From an uncultured Porphyromonadaceae bacterium (GTDB taxonomy: Bacteria; Bacteroidota; Bacteroidia; Bacteroidales; Muribaculaceae): a DNA stretch of 6,515 nt. Made by a program: the position numbers and the translations under genes. The stretch spans positions 1-6,515 of the forward strand of contig CAMWQY010000149.1 of NCBI GenBank assembly GCA_947176355.1, in the 5' to 3' direction. Below, in pieces: positions 1 through 5,697 of the stretch (positions are counted from its first letter, which is position 1; each line of letters opens with the position of its first letter). The notes below the pieces were generated by a model. The model did no database searches, had not been told where the DNA came from, and saw nothing but the letters and a program-made list of their open reading frames with translations.

Positions 1-274
1 GACGCATTTTCTTTATGCTTGTTGTCGAGAATCCTTTAAGCCCTGGCAACTCTTTGCGTAATCGTTCAGAGATAGTCTCAATAGCATTTGTACCCCAAAA
101 TCCCTTCCTTGAATTAGCAGAAACATACCTGCCGATCCCATAGTATAGAGACAGCATTTCACGGTTGACCAGCTTCGCCGCCTGATATTGGCTGCGAAGA
201 ATTGCGTCTTTTATTGTCTGAACAGCGATATTGTAATCTGCTGTGTTATGCTGAATAAATGTTTCCTTTGCCAT
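1..274 (-). CDS. DUF1016/YhcG-type predicted PD-(D/E)XK nuclease, N-terminal part (cut by window edge)
   Basis: The reading frame opens with ATG at 274 and stays open for 91 codons to the window edge, so only the N-terminal domain is visible. The residues fit the DUF1016 N-terminal pattern: an N-R-E-M-L-S-L-Y-Y-x-I-G-R-Y block at about 37-50, F-W-G at 59-61, I-E-T-I-S-E-R-L at 65-72, then P-G-L-K-G-F-S at 77-83 and K-K-M-R at 88-91. In this family the N-terminal part is a predicted nucleic-acid-binding region and a PD-(D/E)XK nuclease domain follows in the C-terminal half, which lies outside this window, so catalysis cannot be judged. Family members are often found in accessory regions near restriction-modification genes. 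The start is firm: the next upstream in-frame codons reach a TAA 15 nt before the ATG with no other start between. The gene diverges from the dihydrouridine synthase. Confidence 0.8.
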   Translation of the reverse strand, partial: MAKETFIQHNTADYNIAVQTIKDAILRSQYQAAKLVNREMLSLYYGIGRYVSANSRKGFWGTNAIETISERLRKELPGLKGFSTTSIKKMR

Positions 275-281
275 AATATTG

Positions 282-289
282 CAAAGTTA
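282..289 (-). promoter_or_regulatory. Bacteroidota -7 box (TAACTTTG) for the DUF1016 gene
   Basis: TAACTTTG on the minus strand matches the Bacteroidota sigma-ABfr consensus TAnnTTTG exactly. Only 7 nt (CAATATT) separate it from the ATG at 274, so transcription should start within a few bases of the start codon. No TTTG or TTG is present at the expected 19-20 bp upstream, so the -33 element is weak or absent. The first three bases, TAA, are also an in-frame stop for the gene. Confidence 0.65.
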
Positions 290-376
290 GTTAATTTTCT
301 TAGATTATAGCTAGAAAATAGTCGGAAATTTTGAGTATATAGTGATGTTTCAGCTTCGACAAACCTGCTTCGCGAT

Positions 377-409
377 GGGAAAGGTGAGGGAGGGGAGGGG
401 TAGGTGGGG
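377..409 (+). other. G-rich tract, potential G-quadruplex, in the divergent spacer
   Basis: The plus strand has G-runs at 377-379 (3), 388-390 (3), 392-395 (4), 397-400 (4) and 406-409 (4). The last four runs are joined by loops of 1, 1 and 5 nt, which satisfies the usual G-quadruplex pattern of four runs of at least three G. The tract ends 19 bp before the -7 box at 429-436 and so occupies the place where a -33 element would be. Folding and any regulatory role are inference. The remainder of the 275-440 spacer is AT-rich and shows no gene; a short direct repeat GCTTCG at 353-358 and 367-372 is the only other pattern I see. Confidence 0.5.
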
Positions 410-428
410 AAGATTGCGAAAAATTTAT

Positions 429-436
429 TAATTTTG
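429..436 (+). promoter_or_regulatory. Bacteroidota -7 box (TAATTTTG) for the dihydrouridine synthase gene
   Basis: TAATTTTG matches TAnnTTTG exactly and is followed by only CGGT before the ATG at 441. In Bacteroidota the transcript starts a few bases after this box, which puts the 5' end at or almost at the start codon. There is no TTG at 19-20 bp upstream; the G-rich tract fills that position. The leading TAA is an in-frame stop 12 nt before the ATG. Confidence 0.65.
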
Positions 437-440
437 CGGT

Positions 441-1346
441 ATGGAAAAGGATTTCAAGTTGATGGTGGCGCCGTTGCAGGGATTGACGGAGACGGCATGG
501 AGGAGTGTGCATTTCCGACTTTTCGGTGAAAAGCAGGGTGACGTGGAGTATTTCACTCCCTTTATTAGAGCTGAGAATGGGGAGGTGAGGGCGCGGGATC
601 TTCGGGATTTTACTTCTGAACTGAATCATGGGATGATGCTTACTCCGCAGATAATTTTCAGGGATGTCGATGAATGGAAGTTGCTTGTCGATACGCTTGC
701 GGAGGCGGGTGCCAAGAGAATCGATATGAATATGGGGTGTCCGTTTCCGCCACAAGTCAGAAAGGGACGTGGGGCGGGGTTGCTCAGGAGTCCTGATAAG
801 TTGTCTAAGATCGCGGATGCCATGTCGCAATATATTGATATTCAATTTTCAGTAAAGATGCGTCTGGGTGTTGATGATGCAGGAGAGGCACTTCATTTGA
901 TTGATATTTTGAACGCAATGCCTCTGCGACATGTGGCTATGCATCCTCGCACTGCCAAACAGCAGTATAAGGGTAATCTTTTGCTTTCGGATATGAAAGA
1001 TTTCTCTTCGAGGTTGCAGCATCCTGTGATTTTCAATGGAGAAATCACTACTCTATCTGATATTGAGTCATTATCCTCTGACTACACCGGCGTTATGGTA
1101 GGGAGAGGTCTGTTGGCTCGCCCGTCACTTTTTGCAGAGTATCGTTCCGGACAAGAATTGGCAATCAAAAAGCAAGAAGTGGCATTCCTCAATATGATGA
1201 GAAACGTATCTACTGCGCTCGAAAAAATACTTTGTGGTAACACTCAGTTCCGAGACAAGATGAAACCATATTGGGAGTATGCTCCAGCTTCGTTAGATAA
1301 GAAAATCATCAAGCAAGGGCGGAAGCTCGGTAAGATAATTGATTGA
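441..1346 (+). CDS. tRNA-dihydrouridine synthase family protein
   Basis: A 301-residue protein of the FMN-dependent Dus family, which reduces uridine to dihydrouridine in the D-loop region of tRNA using NAD(P)H in the cytoplasm. Visible landmarks in order are the FMN-binding first strand M-V-A-P-L-Q-G-L-T at 8-16, the catalytic-cysteine block N-M-G-C-P-F-P-P at 97-104 with proposed acid C100 and the following G-R-G-A-G-L-L at 109-115, S-V-K-M-R at 137-141, H-P-R-T at 168-171 followed by Q-Y-K-G at 175-178, F-N-G-E at 198-201 and V-G-R-G-L at 220-224 for phosphate binding. Residues 230-301 form the C-terminal helical region. All key residues are present and the length is normal. It appears closer to DusC-like enzymes than to DusA, but the position of the uridine modified cannot be read. 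ATG 441 is the most upstream in-frame start after the TAA at 429, and no ribosome binding site is present. The stop codon TGA at 1344 is also the first three bases of a repeated terminator element. Confidence 0.9.
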   Translation: MEKDFKLMVAPLQGLTETAWRSVHFRLFGEKQGDVEYFTPFIRAENGEVRARDLRDFTSELNHGMMLTPQIIFRDVDEWKLLVDTLAEAGAKRIDMNMGCPFPPQVRKGRGAGLLRSPDKLSKIADAMSQYIDIQFSVKMRLGVDDAGEALHLIDILNAMPLRHVAMHPRTAKQQYKGNLLLSDMKDFSSRLQHPVIFNGEITTLSDIESLSSDYTGVMVGRGLLARPSLFAEYRSGQELAIKKQEVAFLNMMRNVSTALEKILCGNTQFRDKMKPYWEYAPASLDKKIIKQGRKLGKIID

Positions 1347-1377
1347 AAAAAAGGACGCACGAGCCGTGCGTCCCTAC
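1344..1377. repeat. 34-bp dispersed repeat, copy 1
   Basis: This block is identical over 34 bases to 4371-4404. It has TG, a run of seven A, a 9-bp arm GGACGCACG, the loop AGC, the opposite arm CGTGCGTCC, then CTAC. Identity ends abruptly on both sides (T versus A before, G versus A after). Both copies lie directly behind a minus-strand gene in the same orientation. Confidence 0.9.
1346..1373 (-). terminator. Intrinsic terminator of the membrane protein/CxxCH lipoprotein operon
   Basis: On the minus strand a perfect 9-bp GC-rich stem (1353-1361 paired with 1365-1373, 3-nt loop) is followed directly by seven T (1352-1346), the classical intrinsic terminator form. It begins 8 bp after the stop codon of the lipoprotein gene. 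On the plus strand the hairpin is followed by CTAC rather than T, so it should not act as a strong intrinsic terminator for the convergent dihydrouridine synthase gene. Confidence 0.85.
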
Positions 1378-1381
1378 GAGG

Positions 1382-2872
1382 TTATTGAGGAAGGAATGCT
1401 ACGGTTTTTGCATCTCCTTCCAGGGCTTTGGTGATCTGTGAACGAGAGAATTTGAATGGCTTGACGAAGAATTCCGGGACGTTGTATGATTTCATCAATT
1501 GTGTATAGTGCTGAGGATCTTCCTGTGGCATGATAAAAGCCTTTGAGTCAACGCCATCTTTGTCAATGTAGGCAATATATGGATGAGTATATTGTCCGTC
1601 TTCACGTCTGGAGCTAAATACGACCCATCTTGAATTAGACGACCACGAATGGTAGCTCTCCGAATCCTTGCTGTTGGCATTGGAAAGAGGATGCTCTTCT
1701 CCGGTAGCCAGATCAACCATGAATAAGTCGCTCTCTGAGTGTGGGAGATGGAATGTCCCGAATGGAGCTTTGCAATAAAGCAGCCACTTCCCGTCGGGAG
1801 AGATTCTTGGATGCAGGGCGCTTTGCTCTTGTGCAGAAGCATAAACCACAGTGTCAGGCTGTGAGAAAACTTGGCTTTCCGGATCAAAACGGCGTCGGAT
1901 AATGTCGTAACGTATGTCCTTGAAATGGTCTTTTTCTGTCTCTGGTGTCACCCCTTCGGGATATCGTGCAGCGGCATAGAAAATTGATTTGCCATCCGGA
2001 TGCCATGAAGGGTAAGTCTCGAGCAGGTCGGGATCGTTTGCAACATTTTTCATCGTCTGATTCTTCATATCATATATAATGATATCGGAGCGGAGATCAA
2101 AAACTTCAGGGCGAGTGTCGCTAAACGAGAAAAACATCTGTCGGGTCTCGTTGGTAGAATATGCAATAAGGTCATGGGTCGGATGCCATGCGGTGTAGAC
2201 TCCTGATGTAAGAGTGCTGTCGCATTTCATATTGACTTTTTTGATTGAGTCTCCCGCCATAATGAGTGTGCCTCCATTAAAATGGCGAACATGGATTTGT
2301 GAAGCACCATCGCGGTATTGATTGCGCGGCACATGGCAATTGATACAGAATTGTCTGCCGGGGGTGGTATGAGTGGAGTTATTGAATACAATATCTTCAT
2401 CCCAAGATTCAAGATTCCGTTGGCATATTGACAGTGATCCGTATAAGGTGTAAAGAGGTTCTATAAGACGGTAGCTGATGTATGGATCAATTTCTTCTGC
2501 CGCAACCCTATTGGAGAAGCAATATTTATTCCAATTGCCGGCATCATCTTTGACGAATATTTCATATTTTATATCTTTCCCTTTACACTCTTCGAGAAGA
2601 GAATGCCACTCCTTTAAATTCCATTTCACTGTTTTCCCCTCAGAAAGTATTTCCTGTCCGGAAGGGGAATAAGCACGAGCTATATACTCCTGCCCCGGGA
2701 TGTCAATCTCGAAGTTCAAGGGGGCAATGTTGGGTGGAATCACAAGGTCGGTATAATCTGGATAAATGGTGGGGAGCCCTGATATATCGGTCACTCCGTC
2801 TGTCGGGACTTTGGGGCGGCTGCAGCCTATCAAGCAGAGGGCAGCTGTTAATGATAGAAGAATACGTGTCAT
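1382..2872 (-). CDS. TolB-like beta-propeller lipoprotein with a CxxCH heme-binding motif
   Basis: A 496-residue protein with a lipoprotein signal peptide: M-T-R, a hydrophobic stretch and the lipobox L-I-G-C with C17 as the lipidated cysteine, so it should be exported and membrane-anchored. Residues about 40-130 look like a beta-sandwich domain. A C-I-N-C-H motif at 176-180 (bases 2333-2347) fits covalent attachment of one c-type heme. From about 225 onward come TolB/PD40-type propeller blades, recognisable by Y-T-A-W-H-P at 226-231, Y-P-S-W-H-P-D-G-K at 287-295, H-P-R-I-S-P-D-G-K at 354-362 and Y-H-S-W-S-S-N-S at 407-414, each followed by a hydrophobic strand. I recognise the family as a Bacteroidota group commonly annotated as TolB-like or cytochrome c-related; its function is unknown to me. 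It is the second gene of an operon, 24 bp after the membrane protein. The start at 2872 is chosen because it gives the signal peptide. Heme binding is inferred from the motif only. Confidence 0.8.
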   Translation of the reverse strand: MTRILLSLTAALCLIGCSRPKVPTDGVTDISGLPTIYPDYTDLVIPPNIAPLNFEIDIPGQEYIARAYSPSGQEILSEGKTVKWNLKEWHSLLEECKGKDIKYEIFVKDDAGNWNKYCFSNRVAAEEIDPYISYRLIEPLYTLYGSLSICQRNLESWDEDIVFNNSTHTTPGRQFCINCHVPRNQYRDGASQIHVRHFNGGTLIMAGDSIKKVNMKCDSTLTSGVYTAWHPTHDLIAYSTNETRQMFFSFSDTRPEVFDLRSDIIIYDMKNQTMKNVANDPDLLETYPSWHPDGKSIFYAAARYPEGVTPETEKDHFKDIRYDIIRRRFDPESQVFSQPDTVVYASAQEQSALHPRISPDGKWLLYCKAPFGTFHLPHSESDLFMVDLATGEEHPLSNANSKDSESYHSWSSNSRWVVFSSRREDGQYTHPYIAYIDKDGVDSKAFIMPQEDPQHYTQLMKSYNVPEFFVKPFKFSRSQITKALEGDAKTVAFLPQ

Positions 2873-2896
2873 TGAAATTTGGTTTTGATTGTTGCA

Positions 2897-4330
2897 TTAT
2901 TCTCCACGCATGATTTCTTCTGCGCGCAGAGCCATCAGGAAATCATAATCCGGGAGTGTCGGGATAAGTGAAGGATCTTCGATATAGCGGTTCATGTCTT
3001 CAGCCCATTTGCGATGGAACATGGTGCGCTGGAGAAGCCTGTTGAATTTCTTTGCAAACTCCATATCTCCGTTCATTATGGCATTTCTGACCATGTATTT
3101 TAGATAGTAGACGCGATTGCCATATTGCACATTTTGGTCCGTTGCCCATCTGTGAGACTGATTGAAACGACCGATATTGTAGTTGACGGGAACATTTACA
3201 AATATTTTGATGGTATGATCTTCATCATGTCTGAAATCTTTTGTGACGGTCATCATGCCGCTTGTAGTATTTCTTGGCTTTCCAATGTAAGATCGCGCGA
3301 GATTGTCGAGCACGCACATGGTATAATTAGGTGATTCTTTTGTCAGCGACATGATATGGGTAGCCTTGTTCCAATCATGGTTTTCAATTGCATCGATCAT
3401 CAAGACAGTGGCGCGTAGCTGTTCGCTTTTCTTGCTGTCTGCACTCAGACAAAAAATTATTCCTATGAAGAATAACGCTACCGAACACCCGGTCATCACT
3501 TTTGATCCGGTCGCTTTTTCTGTGTCAATAAATAGCGACATAATGACAAAAGCAAGCAATATGACAGTTGCTATGGCAAACGGTTGCCATAAATACCAAT
3601 CATAATCATCCATTGTCAGTTCAGGAAGTCCTTTAAGATAAAGATAATCATTGTCAACAGTCGTTCCGGGGAAATATCTGTAATAGACTAATGGAATGAT
3701 CAGTATAAGCGCAATTGAAGCTGCTGCAAAAATAGCCGGCATGATTTTTTTTGTTTTAGCCACTTCCATTCCAAGTCTTATTGCGCACATCAAGGCAGGG
3801 AGAAGGGAGAAAAATCCGGCAATGGGATAAAGAAGAGGAAGAAAGACGGCAATAGCACACCGGGCATATACGCTGCGACGCAAGACGCTGAAAAGGGTGT
3901 AAGCTAATAGAGAGAAAGTAAAGCCAAGTGAATTATAGAATACGTATCCCTGCGATTCGAATGAAAGGCATCCCTCATCAAGATGGAGCACCGAGGCTAA
4001 CATACACAATGGTATTAGATAGCACAATGCATACATTCCCCCTGAAAATCGGAATGAAATGCGTGTGAGCCATGCACATACCAACCAGATTAAAATCAAG
4101 GCGCTTGCGCCCAGAGCAGGGTAGAAGAGAAGTTGTGTCAGGAATGTTCCGGCGAAGCGGAATATTCCACCAGGATAATGCAAGAATTGGCGCAGGCTAT
4201 CCATCCCCGGCTCGAAAAGTGACATTTCGTCATACCAACGGAGCATGAAACCATTCTTCACAGCCAATATCCAAAAGGCAAAGAGAATGAATATGAAGGG
4301 GATAGCAATATAAGAAATTATTCGTTTCAT
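2897..4330 (-). CDS. Polytopic membrane protein of unknown function, resembling DUF6057
   Basis: A 477-residue protein with about eight predicted transmembrane segments, roughly at 5-24, 60-88, 97-115, 131-150, 156-182, 197-217, 249-268 and 279-296, followed by a soluble C-terminal part (about 300-477). The soluble part contains helical stretches such as I-E-N-H-D-W-N-K-A at 315-323 and M-N-G-D-M-E-F-A-K-K-F at 419-429 that look like tetratricopeptide-type helices, though no clear consensus repeat is seen. The overall plan matches what I recall of the Bacteroidota family DUF6057; the family name is from memory and not verified. A conserved-looking segment W-Y-D-E-M-S-L-F at 32-39 follows the first membrane helix. 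No catalytic motif is recognised. It is the first gene of an operon with the CxxCH lipoprotein. ATG 4330 is the most upstream in-frame start after a TAA 12 nt earlier, and it lies 4 bp from a -7 box. Confidence 0.75.
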   Translation of the reverse strand: MKRIISYIAIPFIFILFAFWILAVKNGFMLRWYDEMSLFEPGMDSLRQFLHYPGGIFRFAGTFLTQLLFYPALGASALILIWLVCAWLTRISFRFSGGMYALCYLIPLCMLASVLHLDEGCLSFESQGYVFYNSLGFTFSLLAYTLFSVLRRSVYARCAIAVFLPLLYPIAGFFSLLPALMCAIRLGMEVAKTKKIMPAIFAAASIALILIIPLVYYRYFPGTTVDNDYLYLKGLPELTMDDYDWYLWQPFAIATVILLAFVIMSLFIDTEKATGSKVMTGCSVALFFIGIIFCLSADSKKSEQLRATVLMIDAIENHDWNKATHIMSLTKESPNYTMCVLDNLARSYIGKPRNTTSGMMTVTKDFRHDEDHTIKIFVNVPVNYNIGRFNQSHRWATDQNVQYGNRVYYLKYMVRNAIMNGDMEFAKKFNRLLQRTMFHRKWAEDMNRYIEDPSLIPTLPDYDFLMALRAEEIMRGE

Positions 4331-4334
4331 TTTG

Positions 4335-4366
4335 CAAAGTTACAAAAAATATTCAAATACTGCAAT
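4335..4366 (-). promoter_or_regulatory. Bacteroidota promoter (-33 ATTG, 20-bp spacer, -7 TAACTTTG) of the membrane protein/lipoprotein operon
   Basis: The -7 box TAACTTTG is at 4335-4342 and ATTG at 4363-4366, separated by 20 bp, in good agreement with the Bacteroidota TTTG/TAnnTTTG arrangement. This is the best promoter in the window. Only CAAA lies between the -7 box and the ATG at 4330, which predicts a leaderless or nearly leaderless mRNA. The -33 element sits 6 bp after the T-run of the preceding terminator, so the operon is insulated from the TlpA gene. Confidence 0.75.
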
Positions 4367-4370
4367 ATTA

Positions 4371-4404
4371 TGAAAAAAAGGACGCACGAGCCGTGCGTCC
4401 CTAC
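4371..4404. repeat. 34-bp dispersed repeat, copy 2
   Basis: Base-for-base identical to 1344-1377, in the same orientation, 3,027 bp away. The flanks differ immediately outside the 34 bases. The block carries a perfect 9-bp inverted repeat and a seven-base A-run on the plus strand. Confidence 0.9.
4373..4400 (-). terminator. Intrinsic terminator of the TlpA-like gene
   Basis: The minus strand reads a perfect 9-bp stem (4380-4388 paired with 4392-4400, 3-nt loop), then seven T at 4379-4373. It starts 32 bp after the TAA of the TlpA-like gene and ends right before the -33 element of the next operon. Confidence 0.85.
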
Positions 4405-4432
4405 AAGTTTATTAGATTTTATCAGATTTGGC

Positions 4433-5554
4433 TTAGTTGATGAAATCAGCAAGTCGAGTGAAGAATGACGGGTCTTCACCTGTAGTGAGGTCTACAAGTT
4501 TGCCTTCAGGATTAATGATAGCCTTTGTCGGGAATCCTGTGATATTGTAAGCCTGGTAGAGGGCTTGGTCGTTACCGTTATAGACGTTGATCCAAGGAAG
4601 TTCATGCTTTTTTACTCCTTCTTTCCAGTCTGCTTCTGATTCATTGCAGTCGATTCCTATCACGACGAGCTTATCGCCATATTTCTGATATGCTTCTTTC
4701 AATGCAGGGAAACCCTTTACACACCATCCGCACCAGCTTCCCCAGAAGTCGAGCACTACCCATTTTCCACGGAAATCTGAGAGGCTTACTTTCTTTCCTG
4801 CGAGATCGGGGAGTGTAAATCCCGGAGCCTCTATCTTCCCGGAAGCGACTTCTGCTTTACGAGCTTCTTCTGCTTCACGATCTTTGACCATCTCTTCCAC
4901 TTGGGTGTTGTAGAGTTCGGCAAAAGGCATAAGGATAGACTTCTTTGCTTCAGGAGTCATATTGTCGTATAAAGCCTTGAAGTCATCGCCACTCAGGTCC
5001 TGGATTATATATGGGATAGCGTGGCTATTGGGATTGTCGGCGACAAATTTCTTGATTGCATTATCGTAGCGATCTCTAACTTCCTTCACTTGCTCCGGCG
5101 TCACATTCGGATTTTTAGTCACAAGATCCATATATTCCTGTTGGATGGCTTGTGTCTGGGAAGTGATTGTCATGATATCTTCCATAAGTTTCGTACCCTT
5201 CACGTCATAGTCAAGGGGTTCGAAGCTGAGAATCTTGACATCGAGAGATTCGTCGGGGGTTGCATAGAATTCAGGTTGCATTCTTGCCATTACAGGGGGC
5301 TCGATGCTGTATCTTGCTGCCCCTGCTTTGTCAAGATGTAAGGTTGCAACACCATTCTTCACATTGAGGGTATCGTAAATCACTTGGAGGTCTTCAGCTT
5401 GCTTGGCATTGAAGATATTGTCGATTGTCATGTGGCTGACTACGATGGTGCTGTCAGAGAAGTCAGAAGGGAGTTGGATTGTAGCTGTTCCCTTGTCTTT
5501 TGAGCAAGAAGCCAGCATAATGCCGGCAGCTGCGAATAGAATAAGTTTTTTCAT
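4433..5554 (-). CDS. TlpA/ResA-like thioredoxin-fold lipoprotein
   Basis: A 373-residue exported lipoprotein: M-K-K start, hydrophobic stretch and lipobox L-A-S-C with C17 as lipidation site. Residues about 20-120 are rich in beta strands and resemble the DUF4369-type N-terminal domain common in Bacteroidota TlpA proteins; 130-235 is helical and highly charged. The thioredoxin domain spans about 240-373, with A-P-G-F-T-L-P-D at 243-250, the redox motif W-C-G-W-C at 274-278 (active-site C275 and C278, bases 4721-4732), V-V-I-G-I-D at 297-302 and G-F-P-T-K at 340-344 with the cis-proline P342. The expected role is thiol-disulfide exchange outside the cytoplasm, for example reducing apocytochrome c or other envelope proteins. 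The substrate is not shown by the sequence. A third cysteine, C303, lies after the central strand. It appears to be a single-gene unit: its own terminator follows and another terminator precedes it. No exact TAnnTTTG box is seen upstream. Confidence 0.9.
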   Translation of the reverse strand: MKKLILFAAAGIMLASCSKDKGTATIQLPSDFSDSTIVVSHMTIDNIFNAKQAEDLQVIYDTLNVKNGVATLHLDKAGAARYSIEPPVMARMQPEFYATPDESLDVKILSFEPLDYDVKGTKLMEDIMTITSQTQAIQQEYMDLVTKNPNVTPEQVKEVRDRYDNAIKKFVADNPNSHAIPYIIQDLSGDDFKALYDNMTPEAKKSILMPFAELYNTQVEEMVKDREAEEARKAEVASGKIEAPGFTLPDLAGKKVSLSDFRGKWVVLDFWGSWCGWCVKGFPALKEAYQKYGDKLVVIGIDCNESEADWKEGVKKHELPWINVYNGNDQALYQAYNITGFPTKAIINPEGKLVDLTTGEDPSFFTRLADFIN

Positions 5555-5592
5555 TAAATGTGATTATTATGGTTTTAGACTAAAAGTTTAAC

Positions 5593-5609
5593 AATAATAG
5601 GGGATTATT
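5593..5609. other. Short inverted repeat upstream of the TlpA-like gene
   Basis: AATAAT at 5593-5598 and ATTATT at 5604-5609 form 6-bp arms around AGGGG, 39-55 bp before the start codon. It could be a small operator, but short AT-only arms arise easily by chance. The rest of the 5555-5614 spacer is AT-rich with no exact promoter box. Confidence 0.2.
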
Positions 5610-5614
5610 AGTTT

Positions 5615-5650
5615 AAAAAAGAAGCACCCGGGAATGTTTTTCCCGAGTGC
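5615..5650 (-). terminator. Intrinsic terminator of the coiled-coil repeat gene
   Basis: Arms at 5624-5634 and 5640-5650 surround a 5-nt loop. On the minus strand all 11 positions can pair, including one U-G wobble (5646 with 5628), and the stem is followed by TTCTTTTTT. On the plus strand the same position is a C-A mismatch and the T-run is broken, so the element is built for minus-strand transcription. It begins 47 bp after the TAA of the coiled-coil gene. Confidence 0.85.
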
Positions 5651-5697
5651 TTTCTTATTGTTTGAGCTTGTACTATTGTATTAATCTATTTTTAGAT

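Noticed and set aside
300..845. A 181-codon minus-strand frame antisense to the start of the synthase gene.
   Set aside because: It is low in recognisable motifs, rich in P, H and R as expected from antisense of a G-rich gene, and covers the divergent promoter region. The opposite strand holds a clear Dus protein.
1344..1377. The 34-bp repeats as ends of an insertion sequence or composite element spanning 1344-4404.
   Set aside because: Both copies are in direct orientation, each is itself a palindromic terminator, no transposase lies between, and the enclosed genes look like ordinary host genes with their own promoter.
2703..2897. A 64-codon minus-strand frame whose ATG overlaps the stop of the membrane protein gene (TAATG).
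   Set aside because: It overlaps the signal-peptide region of the lipoprotein in another frame and has an unlikely residue composition. The frame starting at 2872 gives a clean lipoprotein signal.
5582..5590. TAAACTTTT on the minus strand upstream of the TlpA-like gene as a possible -7 box.
   Set aside because: Spacing and last base do not match TAnnTTTG, and no convincing -33 element is placed correctly. The promoter of this gene remains unassigned.
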